From Hyalella azteca (taxonomy: Eukaryota > Arthropoda > Malacostraca > Amphipoda > Hyalellidae): 64,000 nucleotides of DNA. Below, piece after piece: positions 46,046 through 56,700 of this stretch; within the stretch, counting starts at the first letter, position 1, and every line of letters begins with the position of its first letter. The position numbers and the translations under genes were made by a program. Under the pieces are notes generated by a model. It made no database searches. It had not been told where the DNA came from and was given only the letters and a program-made list of their open reading frames with translations. The stretch is from contig NW_025946839.1 in assembly GCF_000764305.2 (NCBI RefSeq), positions 27,242 to 91,241 of the forward strand, written 5' to 3'.

Positions 46046-46338
46046 CACACATTTCTTGATTTTTGGAATAAACGATTCATCGAACTCATGACAACAGCTG
46101 GGCAATACCTCCCAAACCTGGTTAAGCTTCTACTCAGCCCTCAAAACCGCCCCGAGAAGCGTCGATATCGCTGACTTCATTAATATTGTATCTGTGATCC
46201 CATTCGTTCCCTAGCAATTTTTTTTGCACGTGCCGAGACCGGCCGGACAACCTGCTGTGATGACCGCAAATTATTACAAGCTTGCTTATGATTATAATGT
46301 TCTGCTGAATTAATGATTTTTAATTTCGAGGACGCGCT

Positions 46339-46449
46339 CTAGGCTGATGTTGACCCGTCGGTGAAGTTAAATGGCTTGCATGTGACGGGGTTGTTGCTAG
46401 TTGTGAACTGAATAGCGATGATGACGTACGTTAACACGATTGATCCCAT
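46339..46449 (-). CDS. Exon 4 (TM7) of Gr-K, possibly shared with Gr-L
   Basis: CTTCCAG acceptor, then MGSIVLTYVIIAIQFTTSNN and a TAG stop after 36 residues. It ends the only constant-exon set 3' of both Gr-K and Gr-L. Confidence 0.85.
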   Translation of the reverse strand: MGSIVLTYVIIAIQFTTSNNPVTCKPFNFTDGSTSA

Positions 46450-46658
46450 CTGGAAGAAAGACTGAGTGAGTGATCAGACTTGGCAGCACGATTTCAGCTT
46501 TAGCTCATACGTAGCCCAGTGCCCACTACAGACTAGTTGATCACTTTGTTTTAGAATTCGCATATCAATCAACTTTCTATTATCGAATGCCTAATGTAAG
46601 GTATTTAATAATGGAAAATACATGCAAGGAGAAATTGTTGTATAAAACACGGACAGTA

Positions 46659-46787
46659 GAGCGTCGGCCAAGCTCGAAGAGTGACTGTGGCACACAACAC
46701 TCACCGACAGGAGGCAGTGTCGGCCCAGCTCGAAGAGCGTCTGTGGCACACAACACTCACCGACAGAAGGCAACACACAACACTCAC
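46659..46787. repeat. 56-bp exon-3/donor array at Gr-K, partly deleted units
   Basis: Two near-complete units and one shortened unit (GACAGAAGGCAACACACAAC) follow the exon 3 donor. The deletion joins two donor regions directly. Confidence 0.88.
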
Positions 46788-46886
46788 CGACAGGAGGCAG
46801 TGTCGGCCCAGCTCGAAGAGCCCAAAGATCGTGAAGCGAGGCATGCGCTCCAGCTCAGCCTGGATGCCGCGCAGATGCCACACTTC
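46788..46886 (-). CDS. Gr-K exon 3
   Basis: 99 bp, phase 0, from EVWHLRGIQAELERMPRF to LFELGRHCLLS. The acceptor is ACTACAG and the donor GTGAGTGTTG. Confidence 0.85.
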
Positions 46887-47975
46887 CTGTAGTATGCAGG
46901 TTATTATTATAGCTGGAAATGCCGCATTTGTAATTCTCTATCCACTAAGAATAAAAATTCATTTTTATCTTTAGTGAGCTTGAGTTCATCAGGCAGTTGA
47001 CGTTACAATAACATTGATTCAAAGTTGTTTCAATGAAATCAACTCGTAATCAACGTTGTTCCAACGTTATCAGCCTGGACGGAACCAATTCTTTAGCGGC
47101 CTGATAATTCCATTCCATAAATAGAGGAACGCATCAATTACATTAACGCTTTGTTCCAAATTTTTTAACCACTGGCAAAATAAATGACAACTAAATTTTT
47201 CCCAATTCATGTGACTTTCTTTATGGCAAGTTGGCTTGAACATCAGAGATGCATGCAAGAAAAAAGTTTCATTTTTTCAGCCATACTGATAGATATTTTG
47301 ATTGTCTTCAGCCTCATAAATCCAACCCAACAGTCGTCACAATAATTTTTTCCCTTGTGAGGGACGACTAAACATTGAAAAAATCACTAGGGTTATTGCG
47401 CGGAACTTCATAAATTCTGAAAAATCGTTGAATGTGAATGCATTTGACTTTTATCAATACATAAATTTATAATACCATTTCAAGATTTGCATTATATTTT
47501 ATAAAGTCATAGGACGCAACATTTACATACAATAGACGCCACATTATATCTTTCTGCGGTTGTGGCTTTAAAAAAATATATATTTTTTTTTATGAGAAAC
47601 CAAATTCATTTATCACTGACTCGTTGGTTCCCGAATAATATTTAGTTAAACCAAATGTCAAATAAAAGAAAGCGGAGATGACAGGATTAATAATAAATTC
47701 TTGAGATGCATTTCATTAATTTAGAGGGTAAATTGGAAGATTTTTTGCGTACTGATTCATTATCATTACCATGAAATGAAAAATTATTTTATACCTTGAC
47801 CTATTGTGTTCAACGACCTAATTAGGTACTAAAATTATTGCTACAGTAAATCAAACCTCAGTGAAATCAGAAACCATAGAATCATTAGGAAGCAAAAAAA
47901 ATAAAATGGTTTATTGAAATGGAAGTTGCAATTTCCCTAATCTATGCATCAGTGAATTAATAACAAATTTCTGAC
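46887..47975. other. Gr-K intron 2
   Basis: About 1.1 kb of AT-rich intron. Short open frames are not recognisable. Confidence 0.5.
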
Positions 47976-48047
47976 CTGCACGTGCTCCGACCCTTTTAGG
48001 CCGACCTCAGCGATGAGCTTTTTGACGCGATGGATGCCATCTTCGCA
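47976..48047 (-). CDS. Gr-K exon 2
   Basis: 72 bp, phase 0, starting CEDGIHRVKKLIAEVG. The acceptor is GTTGCAG and the donor CAG/GTCAGA. It lies only about 200 bp from exon 1. Confidence 0.85.
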
Positions 48048-48252
48048 CTGCAACAAAAAAAAAGCCTCTGGTCAAAAACGGTCATCCAAAACTGATGTCC
48101 TGCGAGTCTCATATTACCTACGCAGGGGTAATACTTCCTAGATTCGGTACGACTAAACATTTTAATATATCCATTATGTTTTTCTACATAAATGTGTTTG
48201 CATTGCTTCACCATTTTACGATCGAAAATTTTAAACATTCTGAGACACCCAC

Positions 48253-49149
48253 CGCGTATATATACCCAGACTGGCAGTTGAGGAAGAGCCAGAGTTCTAA
48301 GAAAGTAGGCAATAATACGAAGAACGATTCCTCCGCATACAAGGACGAAGAATCATACATAGCATACAGAACAATCATGACTAATTCCAGTTGAACGTAA
48401 GCCAGGATGAGGAGAGTTATTTCCATGAAGCTTTTATGTATCAGTTCGATCGATCGTTTAACTTTTAAAACATAGTTTCTGACTTTTTTCATGATTGCCG
48501 ATAGATCTTTCGCGTCGGAAGTTTCGTTAAGCTTCTCAAGAGCTTGATGCAGAAGCGATGTTGCTTGAATCATCAATGTGTACAGGAAGAGTGGTAGAGT
48601 CAAATAAGGCCATAAGAAGAGATTAGAAATGATGCACACGGACAAGCGTCCAAGGAAACTAGAGCCCAACCACTGCTCCGAAATGCCATCCAAGTTCTGA
48701 TTCGTTTCTTTACGATGAAATATGTAATACCTGTAGTTCTGGTGTACGACCACTGTCAGCAATAACGCAATCAAAGTGTAAGTTTTTCGATTAATATTCA
48801 AACAAGTTTCTTTGATACTGCTCAATATATTTAAGAATTTTACAATGTCGACAGCATGAAAAAGGAAGGCCCATCTAATGGCTAGTGTCATCGACCACCT
48901 TGCTGAAACCCAGGCAAGTTTCAATGTGTCATAAATGTTGTCAGTTTTCTTTGTACCAATGGACGAAACTCTCGTAAGAGTCATTACGGCCAACAAGATG
49001 TTGAAGATGATGCTGAAGCCTAGTTTTGCTTGGGAAAGCTGATAATTTCGACCATTGCGTTCATATGGCGATAGACCAATAAGTCTAAGAAAATAAATTT
49101 GCGCATGAAGCAAATTCTTATTATTCATGTTTATGATATCACAAAACAC
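48253..49149 (-). CDS. Gustatory receptor Gr-K, exon 1
   Basis: 299-codon exon from ATG at 49149 (MFCDIINMNNKNLLHAQIYF) to a GCG/GTGGGT donor after NCQSGYIYA. The in-frame MNNKN at codon 8 is an equally good start. With exons 47976-48047, 46788-46886 and 46339-46449 the product has 392 residues. It diverges from its neighbours: LAYVQLELVMIVLYAMY replaces YEQLE and LWLFLNCQSGYIYA replaces LDSQTAY. It keeps LRLIGLSPYERNGRNYQLSQ at the N-terminus and six hydrophobic segments. No lesion was seen. Confidence 0.82.
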
Positions 49150-50781
49150 CTATTCAATATTAATGATTCACTTGCCGAGATGAAATTCTTTTGACCTTAT
49201 TTACGTCTATTCGCTGCTCATCTTCAAAACGTAGTTTGGAACGACGAAATCAAGATAACACCATGCCTAATAGAGTAAATAGACAAGAATTATCAGCGCT
49301 TTTCCATGGAGCGAGGGCTGGTGGATTAGTGGATGAGAGTGAACGAGCCTTGCCAAATGTGATCGTTGATCTTATTAATTCTCGCAGAAATGTTTGATTT
49401 GATCTAAAAAATGAGTGATTGTACATATGTATAAAAGAAAATTCAGAAGAAGACTTTTCGTTTAACTGGTTAATCTTTGTGCGACGAGTCAAATAGAAGT
49501 CCCGAAGCATCAAAGCTCTTAAGAACCACTATAATAGAATTTGTGTCTCCAGTCCCGCCGACACACATAGTATGTACAGACATCACTTATTCAGGAGGCG
49601 GTCGACCACTCAATTGTTTCGTGTGCTTAGCGCAGCGTTCAATCAACAGGCAAAACAACAATCTACATAGCACACATCGGACGATGTTCAGTCTATAGAC
49701 GTGTAATGATCTGAACTCTGGCACGTGCTGAACCGTTTGGGAATAGACAATAATTGCGCTATTCTAAAGGGAAGATGATGTTTCAATAAATTTTTGAGCG
49801 TTAACCAGCCCAACATTAGGAAATGAAGAGCTAGGTCCTTCCGATAGAATTGAGTGAGGTTTCGCGGCGTATGACTCAAAATCTATGAGAATATTCTAGA
49901 AATACCTCATTCATTAAGGTGAAGCTACTCTTTCCCCTCTTCCATTAAGTTAGGTTTTCATTATTTTACAGCATTCATGTCGCGGAAATAATTATATACT
50001 CGTACATTGACTAAGATTGGCTACATACATGTACATATATTAATACGATTGTAACCAAATGCAGCTGATGTGTCTGCCGCTGCGTGCAGCTACAATGAGC
50101 TCATTCACCAATCAACAACAAATGCGATTAGGTCACGAATTATAATGCATGGTTTTAGAAAAAACTCTGAACTATACTATGGAAGTCATCTTTGACTACT
50201 TTGAATGTAAATCTTGCATTTGTAACGCATTATAAGGCAACCCGTGAGTAGAAGTCAGGTTATGGAAATTAGTTAGTCGTAGCAGCTCATTTGTGACAGC
50301 TTTTGGTTAAAAATTAGTCAAGACGTAATGCCGCACTGTCAAAACTCACGTAACCTTCTAGCGCCGTATGTCACTCACCGAAAACATAAATTTCAACCTA
50401 AATTATGCGTTAACTATTGAGTGTAGCAACCTGAGGACGTTTGTACACAACAGAGAACATTTTAGTTGTATGTGGCGGCAACCATCAGTGCAAGTCATTT
50501 TGCGCTTAGTAGAACGTATCCTTTTTGGGAAGTAGTCTTCTGACAATATTGCCCTTTACTTATATCCGGCGGTAGAGGGTAAAGTACACGTAGCGGCCTA
50601 AGTACATGTAACGTCCTATTTCCCGCCTGTGATTGGTGGGTTTAGCTTGGAAAGTCAGTTATGGGCTGACAAAGTTACGAGCTCATAACTATTTGCGATA
50701 GGACGGACTTTGATCTCCCGCAACAACAGTACAGTTGCTGCCTGAAATGCAGAAACATGATTGAAGAGAGGCGGCACTCAC
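49150..50781. other. Spacer between Gr-K and Gr-L, no constant exons
   Basis: 1.6 kb. An open frame near 49191-49397 is not recognisable. No exon 2, 3 or 4 was found, which is why Gr-L is thought to use the Gr-K set. Confidence 0.5.
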
Positions 50782-51705
50782 CGTTTTTATATAGGCGGTC
50801 TGCGAGTCGAGCACAAGCCACAAAGGGACAGATGCTGCCACTGTGATGAGAAACGTCTGCACGTGAGGAACCTTTGAGTGAGCGAAGAAAATAGCGTGCA
50901 GAACAACCAATACCATTTCCAGTTGCTCGTAAGCTAAAATTCCGAACGCAACGACGGAGAACGAATGATGAATGTTGTAAATTGTTCGCCTCATGACTGC
51001 CACTTTTTTCTTCATTTCAGGCAGACTGCTTGGAATGACGTCAGCTATCTTCATCGCGGATAACTGATACTTGACGGGATGACTTTCATGAACAATTTTT
51101 ACTACGACATTTTTCAATTCCAACGACAGAGTCTTCATCGAGGAGTTAAAACAAAACGAGAGGACCAAGCCTGACACAAATTTCACGCACCAACCAACGA
51201 CGTATAAAATGCAGCTGATATTATCTGTGCGGGACTTCTCGTAACATCCAGAGAGTTGGAACGTTGAATCCGCTGTGTAACCCGTAATTATGGCTATCAG
51301 TAAAGCCAATAAATGTTGAGAGTAATCAACAGCAAGTAAGCTACAGCTGGAGCTTCGAAAGAATTGTACAATTTTCAGAACACGATTCCGAGACAGCAGG
51401 AAATGCCAAGCAATAATCATCGTAAAGAAGTGGTGAGCTGGGCCCCAGGTAATCTGTATCACGTTGTAGATGTTGGATGAGGATGAGAGGAGTTGCGGAT
51501 GAGAGGCGTTGTAGAAAGATTTAATTATTTCAGACATTGATAAGATGGTTAAAAAGATTTGTAATGATACGCTGAAACCCAGATACACTTGAGAAGTTCT
51601 GTACTTGCCATTAACCCAAGCAAAGGGAGCAAGTCCTAATATTCGAAGGAAACGGAACTGCCAGATCATCCACTTCTTCATTGTATAATTCTTTACCAGC
51701 TCCAT
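50782..51705 (-). CDS. Gustatory receptor Gr-L, exon 1 (no constant exons of its own)
   Basis: 308-codon open exon from ATG at 51705 (MELVKNYTMKKWMIWQFRFL) to a GTGAGTGCC donor after QTAYIKT. An alternative start is MKKWMIW. Typical blocks are LRILGLAPFAWVNGKYRTSQ, VYLGFSVSLQIFL, FGILAYEQLEMVLVVLHAIF and LWLVLDSQTAYIKT. No 3' exons occur before Gr-K, so it probably splices over Gr-K exon 1 to the set at 46339-48047. This is inferred from layout and matching phase, not observed. The frame is intact. Confidence 0.82.
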
Positions 51706-51752
51706 TTCAAGTACTTTTTCTTATTGGCTGCAAGATTAAATTCAGCAGTCCA

Positions 51753-51895
51753 TTGATGGTGTATATTAGGGACTAGGTGGTCTGTAGGTGGTGTAGATAG
51801 GGAAATTAGGTGGTCTGTGGATGGTGTAAATTGGATAACTAAGTGCTCTGCAGACGGTGTGAATTAAGGAACTCTATTATCTGTAGATGACTTGA
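51753..51895. repeat. About 45-bp tandem repeat just upstream of Gr-L
   Basis: Four imperfect units with GGTCTGTAGATGGTGTA and AATTAGGGAACT-like phrases. They begin about 50 bp upstream of the Gr-L ATG, in the likely promoter or 5' UTR. Confidence 0.75.
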
Positions 51896-52649
51896 TTTGC
51901 TTAATTAGAAGAAAAATAAGTGATAGGAAACGTTAAAACCTCTTTGTAGTTGGAATTTTCAAATGAAATTCACTTGTCCAGTCACCGGCCGCGCACCTTG
52001 CGTGTTCTTCAGCCCTGATGTTCTGATAACAATACTGATCTCTAAGACGTTCACACAGTCTCTGAATTAATTCATCGATTAAATAACTTTCAATGCAGCT
52101 ATATCACTTCTAGAGCGTCTTGCAAACAAGCACGTATGTCCAACGTTGGCATGGATGATTGATTTTATTGATTGCAATCCTCAATGTTTATTCAACCTCC
52201 AGTCAACCAACACGAATGACCACTACAATGGAACAATGGAAGCTAGAGTCATTTCAATTATTTCAGCGAGCCTCAGTGGCATCTAGTTAGAAAGCTAACA
52301 TGCTCTGAACTTGATCGAGTTATCTTTCATACATAAATTGATTTTCCTAGTGCATTAAGAAATGAGCTTTTTAGTCTGTAGATTTCATGCGTTTTGACTG
52401 CTATTGTTAATGTGTCGATGAGTAACAAATTTGTAGCCTTTGTAATAAATAAGATAGCACAAAGAGCTCGTAACTTGCAATTAAAGCCTGTGAATACGAG
52501 GGAACTGTTGATTTAGTGATGAATTTCTATGGTTTGCACCCAATAGATCTTGAAACTTCAAGTCAACAAAGAATTATTGCCGAAATTTTCATAATTTTTT
52601 CGTCAATAAGAGAACTTCAAAAAGATTGGTGAAAAGTTTCAGGAATTTT
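51896..52649. other. Spacer, no gene seen
   Basis: AT-rich sequence between Gr-L and the 30-bp array. Nothing was recognised. Confidence 0.45.
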
Positions 52650-53150
52650 CTTGGTCACACACGATGATCACTGAGTTGTATAGATCACACACGACGATCG
52701 CAGAGTTGTATAGATCACACACGACGATCACTGAGTTGTATAGATCACACACGATGATCCCAGAGTTGTATAGATCACACACGACGATCCCAGAGTTGTA
52801 TAGATCACACACGACGATCGCTGAGTTGTATAGATCACACACGACGATCCCAGAGTTGTATAGATCAAACACGACGATCCCAGAGTTGTATAGGTCACAC
52901 ACGACGATCCTAAAGTTGTATAGATCACACAAGATGATCCCTGAGTTGTATAGATCACACACGACGATCCTAGAGTTGTATAGATCACACACGACGATCC
53001 TAAAGTTGTATAGATCACACAAGATGATCCCAGAGTTGTATAGATCACACACGACGATCCTAGAGTTGTATTGATCACACAAGATGATCCCTAGTTGTAT
53101 AGATCACACACGACGATCCTAGAGTTGTATAGATCACACAAGATGATCCT
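52650..53150. repeat. 30-bp minisatellite, about 17 copies
   Basis: Units of 30 bp containing GAGTTGTATAGATCACACAC and GACGATC. Variable sites recur in register, including ACGACG against AAGATG. A length divisible by three keeps several frames open on both strands, which produces spurious proteins. Confidence 0.93.
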
Positions 53151-53580
53151 GGTCTTATATATTAATAACAAAATTAAAAACCTGACGAGCTTCATTGCAG
53201 CATATAAATAATTTACGCAGCATCGGTTTTCAGAAAATTATTCCCGGTTAGATAAAGATTATGACCAGACGAAATAATATATATTTCGTACAAATTTTGT
53301 CCACAGTTCATCATAGAAAAAAATACACCATAACATCAACGAGTCTCCTGATGAGTAATTCATCGCAAATGTAGTCGATGAACCAAATCAATTTTGCCAA
53401 GAGAAAATTTTGAACTTCTGAACTTATACAGGAAATTTATGATTGTATACTAAGGGCTATGAGATCAGAATTCGTGATTAGTTAAATCATTAAGAAAATA
53501 TTCTGCTGATAAGGCTCTCCTAGCGCTACATGACCATTTACTAGAGCAAATCACGGGATTGACCAAATCCTTGTCTTGTT
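53151..53580. other. Spacer 3' of RNPC3
   Basis: AT-rich sequence. No gene was recognised. Confidence 0.45.
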
Positions 53581-53760
53581 ATGCCGCATGCTAGGCAGCG
53601 GCTTGGGTCCTGGGATGGGTCACGCGAATGGCCCGCGCCTGTCCTCTTATGCTGCATGCTAGGCACATGCTAGGCCGCGGCTTGGGTCCTGGGATGGGTC
53701 ACGTGAATGACCCGCGCCTGTCCTCTTATGCTGCATGCTAGGCCGCGGCTTGGGTCCTGG
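53581..53760. repeat. About 68-bp repeat that contains the RNPC3 stop codon region
   Basis: Two extra copies of GCTAGGCCGCGGCTTGGGTC and flanking sequence lie 3' of the gene, and a third, partial unit overlaps its last codons. On the coding strand each copy holds the codons for RTQAAA and TAG, with small changes. Confidence 0.88.
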
Positions 53761-56700
53761 CGAAGCACACGACCATGGGTTTGTCGCAGAGGATGAAGCC
53801 GTTGGTGAGGCGCAGCGCGCGCTCAGCGACGGCGACCGACGGCAACGTCACGAACGCCTGCCCCTTCATGCGCCCCTCCTGCAGCACGCGGATGTGGTAC
53901 CTGCAACACAGTGAGTGGTAAATGGTACCTGCAATACATGGAGTGGTATGTGGTACCTGCAACACAGTGTCACAGTGAGTGGTATGTGGTACCTGCAACA
54001 TAGTTACTGGTATGTGGTACCTGCAACACAGTGGCTGGTATGTGGAACCTGCAATACATGGAGTGGTATGTGGTACCTGCAACACAGTGACAGGTATGTG
54101 GTACCTGCAACACATGGAGTGGTATGTGGTACCTGCAACACAGTGATAGGTATGTGGTACCTGCAACACATGGAGTGGTATGTGGTACCTGCAACACAGC
54201 AGGTGGTATGTGGTTCTTGCAACACAACGAGTAAGATGTGATACCTGCAGCACAGCGAGTAGATGTGGTACCTGCAACACACGCAGTGTAGCAACACGCA
54301 CGTAGGATGTGTTTGGGTGAGGGTCGATGCGATGAAAAATACTTGTACTAAAATAAACAAACATAATTCATTTAAATGGCCTCGCCAGCGACTCAAACCG
54401 ACAGATCACGCGCTTCTTGAAGTGACTCACCACAGGCGTCTCAAACCGACACATCACGCGCTTCTTGAAGTGACGCACAACGGGCGTCTCAAACCTACAC
54501 GCCACAGGCGTCTCAGAGCAACTCACATGGCAGGGTCGGCCGCATGCTCGGGGCTGACGAAACCATCGTAGACGCGATGCAGCGCGGCTGCCGTCACGCG
54601 CCGTGCCAAGTTCTTGATGTACAGTCTGGAGGACGGCACGCCGGGCGCATAGCGGGCCAGTGCAGGCACTACGGCGAACTCTGTACCGGAGGAGGATGAT
54701 AAAAACAATATGAATAAAATACGGCAGTCTGAAGAGGCTAGGCAGGGCACATAGAACCAGTCGACCCCCAACATCTGACTGTGCTAGCTGACGCTCTCGC
54801 AGCGTTCTGATTTACAGACATTGCATCTAGTCTTCTCTGCCATCACATTATCACGTGGTATCGAGATGGCAACAAGATTTTATTTTGTCAACAAGATTTT
54901 ATTTTGTTTATTTTTTGTTCAAAATGTTCTAAGTCTTAATGTACCAACCAATACGCAAGGTCCTGAGCATTGCTTATATAATTCGAATTCACTTCCTCGT
55001 ACGTATTTCAACTTTAGTTGTTGCTCTGAACTTTTCCCTCTGTTATTAATTGTCACATGCTAAACTTGGGCAGGAAATCAAGTATCTTGAAACAGTTACT
55101 TGGTATTATTTCAGGTAACTGGGCATTTATGCGATTCATATTTGTATGCCTCGGATTGCTCAAGTCTTTTCGACTCAATAAAACGTTGGAACAATTTTTC
55201 CGAGACAAACTAGTCTGATTTATTGATCAGTAAAATTATTTAGCCTAATGGTAAATATCAGTCAATGTGATTGAGGCCAGAATTTCCTTTCACCCGAGCT
55301 GTTACGTGCTCTTGCTTTGAGATAATAACATCAATAGAAATAATACAAAGGTTAAGATAGAATAAAATAAAATTTTGTATCGCGGAAAATCTAATGATGA
55401 AACTACTCTAACAATAATAAACTCACATCGTCTGTCTTTAGACACATACTTTTAGAAATAAAAATAAATCAGCCTTACTAATCTCACCTCACATTCGTAC
55501 GACAAATATGTCCAATGGTTTCTGAATAGATTTCGATTTCATAGCAAACTATATCGATGAGTTAACTCAAGCTCAATAACGCCCATCAATTCCAGATTCG
55601 ATAATAAGCCAACTCGTTTGATTACCGCTGTTATATGTATGGCAACTTAATGCTTACTATATGATCGAGAAAATTAACTTTAATGTGACATGTTGCCTCA
55701 ACTTGCGTGCTAGCAACATACCCGATTCCTTGATGCGATTGCTCTGCAGTTCTTGCATTGAGAATGCCGGCTCTGGAACAGCAGTATTCTCCGATGCACT
55801 AGAATCCATTCTGTTCTCATTGCTGAATAATTCCTGACCGATAGTGGAGTTACTAGACCGGTCGGTGGAGAGGGTAATGTCGGAGTCTGTCGGCGGGCCA
55901 GTCGAGAAGTCAGTAGATGAAATACTAAAATTTTCAGCAGATGGTGCGGTGGATATGTCAATGCATAGTGCAGTGGGAAGGTCAGTGGATGGGGCGGTAG
56001 AAAGGTGAATGGATGAGGCGGTGGAAAGAACAGTGGATGAACTAGCAGAGAGGTCAGAGCTAACTTCGTTGGATGAGTTAGCTGAAACAACAGCTGAAGA
56101 GCTAGAAGATAGGCCAAAAGGCAGGTCAGCAAACATTCCAGTGGATAATTTAGTAGAGTGTTCAGAAGACGGTTCTGCGGACGCGCCAGTGAAGGAACCA
56201 GTAGATACAAGAGTGGACTGGTCGGCAGACGACCCAGTGGAGAGGTTGGCAGACGACCCAGTGGAGAGGTTGGCAGACGATGGAGCTGCGTGGACAGATT
56301 TCAAATGAGTTGGCAAGCTACTCGGAAGCTTGAGCTTGAGTTTACGAGTTGAATCCACACCCGTCGCACCACCAAATGCTTTGGGTTGATGTTTCTTGGC
56401 TAACACTTCCCGAGACCCAGGAGCTTTTTTTGACGACTCCATCTTATGAGATACAAGTTGAAGCCGTGCTTTCTTCCCCGGGTTGACAAGGGCCTCGAGC
56501 GAACGTCGGGGTCGTTTGATGGCTTTGATTATATCCTCCTTGTGACTCAACGCTGAAGAGTCTGTCTCGTCTAGATCAGATTCCAGCTCAGACTCCGAAG
56601 ATCCGCTGCGTCTTTCCCGCAACATTGAATCATGATCAATTTTCAGATTACTGGTAAAGGCCTTCCGGCATAAAATGCACACCGGAGCACCTTCATCTAT

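Noticed and set aside
49191..49397. A 68-codon open frame upstream of Gr-K
   Set aside because: No recognised motif, no splice context and no repeat of the frame elsewhere.
52639..53082. Repeat protein of about 147 residues on the minus strand and another on the plus strand
   Set aside because: Byproduct of the 30-bp array. Both strands are equally open and there is no start context or homology.
53738..54396. Cys/His-rich frames (repeated CCRYHIP) looking like a zinc-binding protein
   Set aside because: They are translations of the intronic 28-bp acceptor array. Only the last exon, 53738-53900, is coding.
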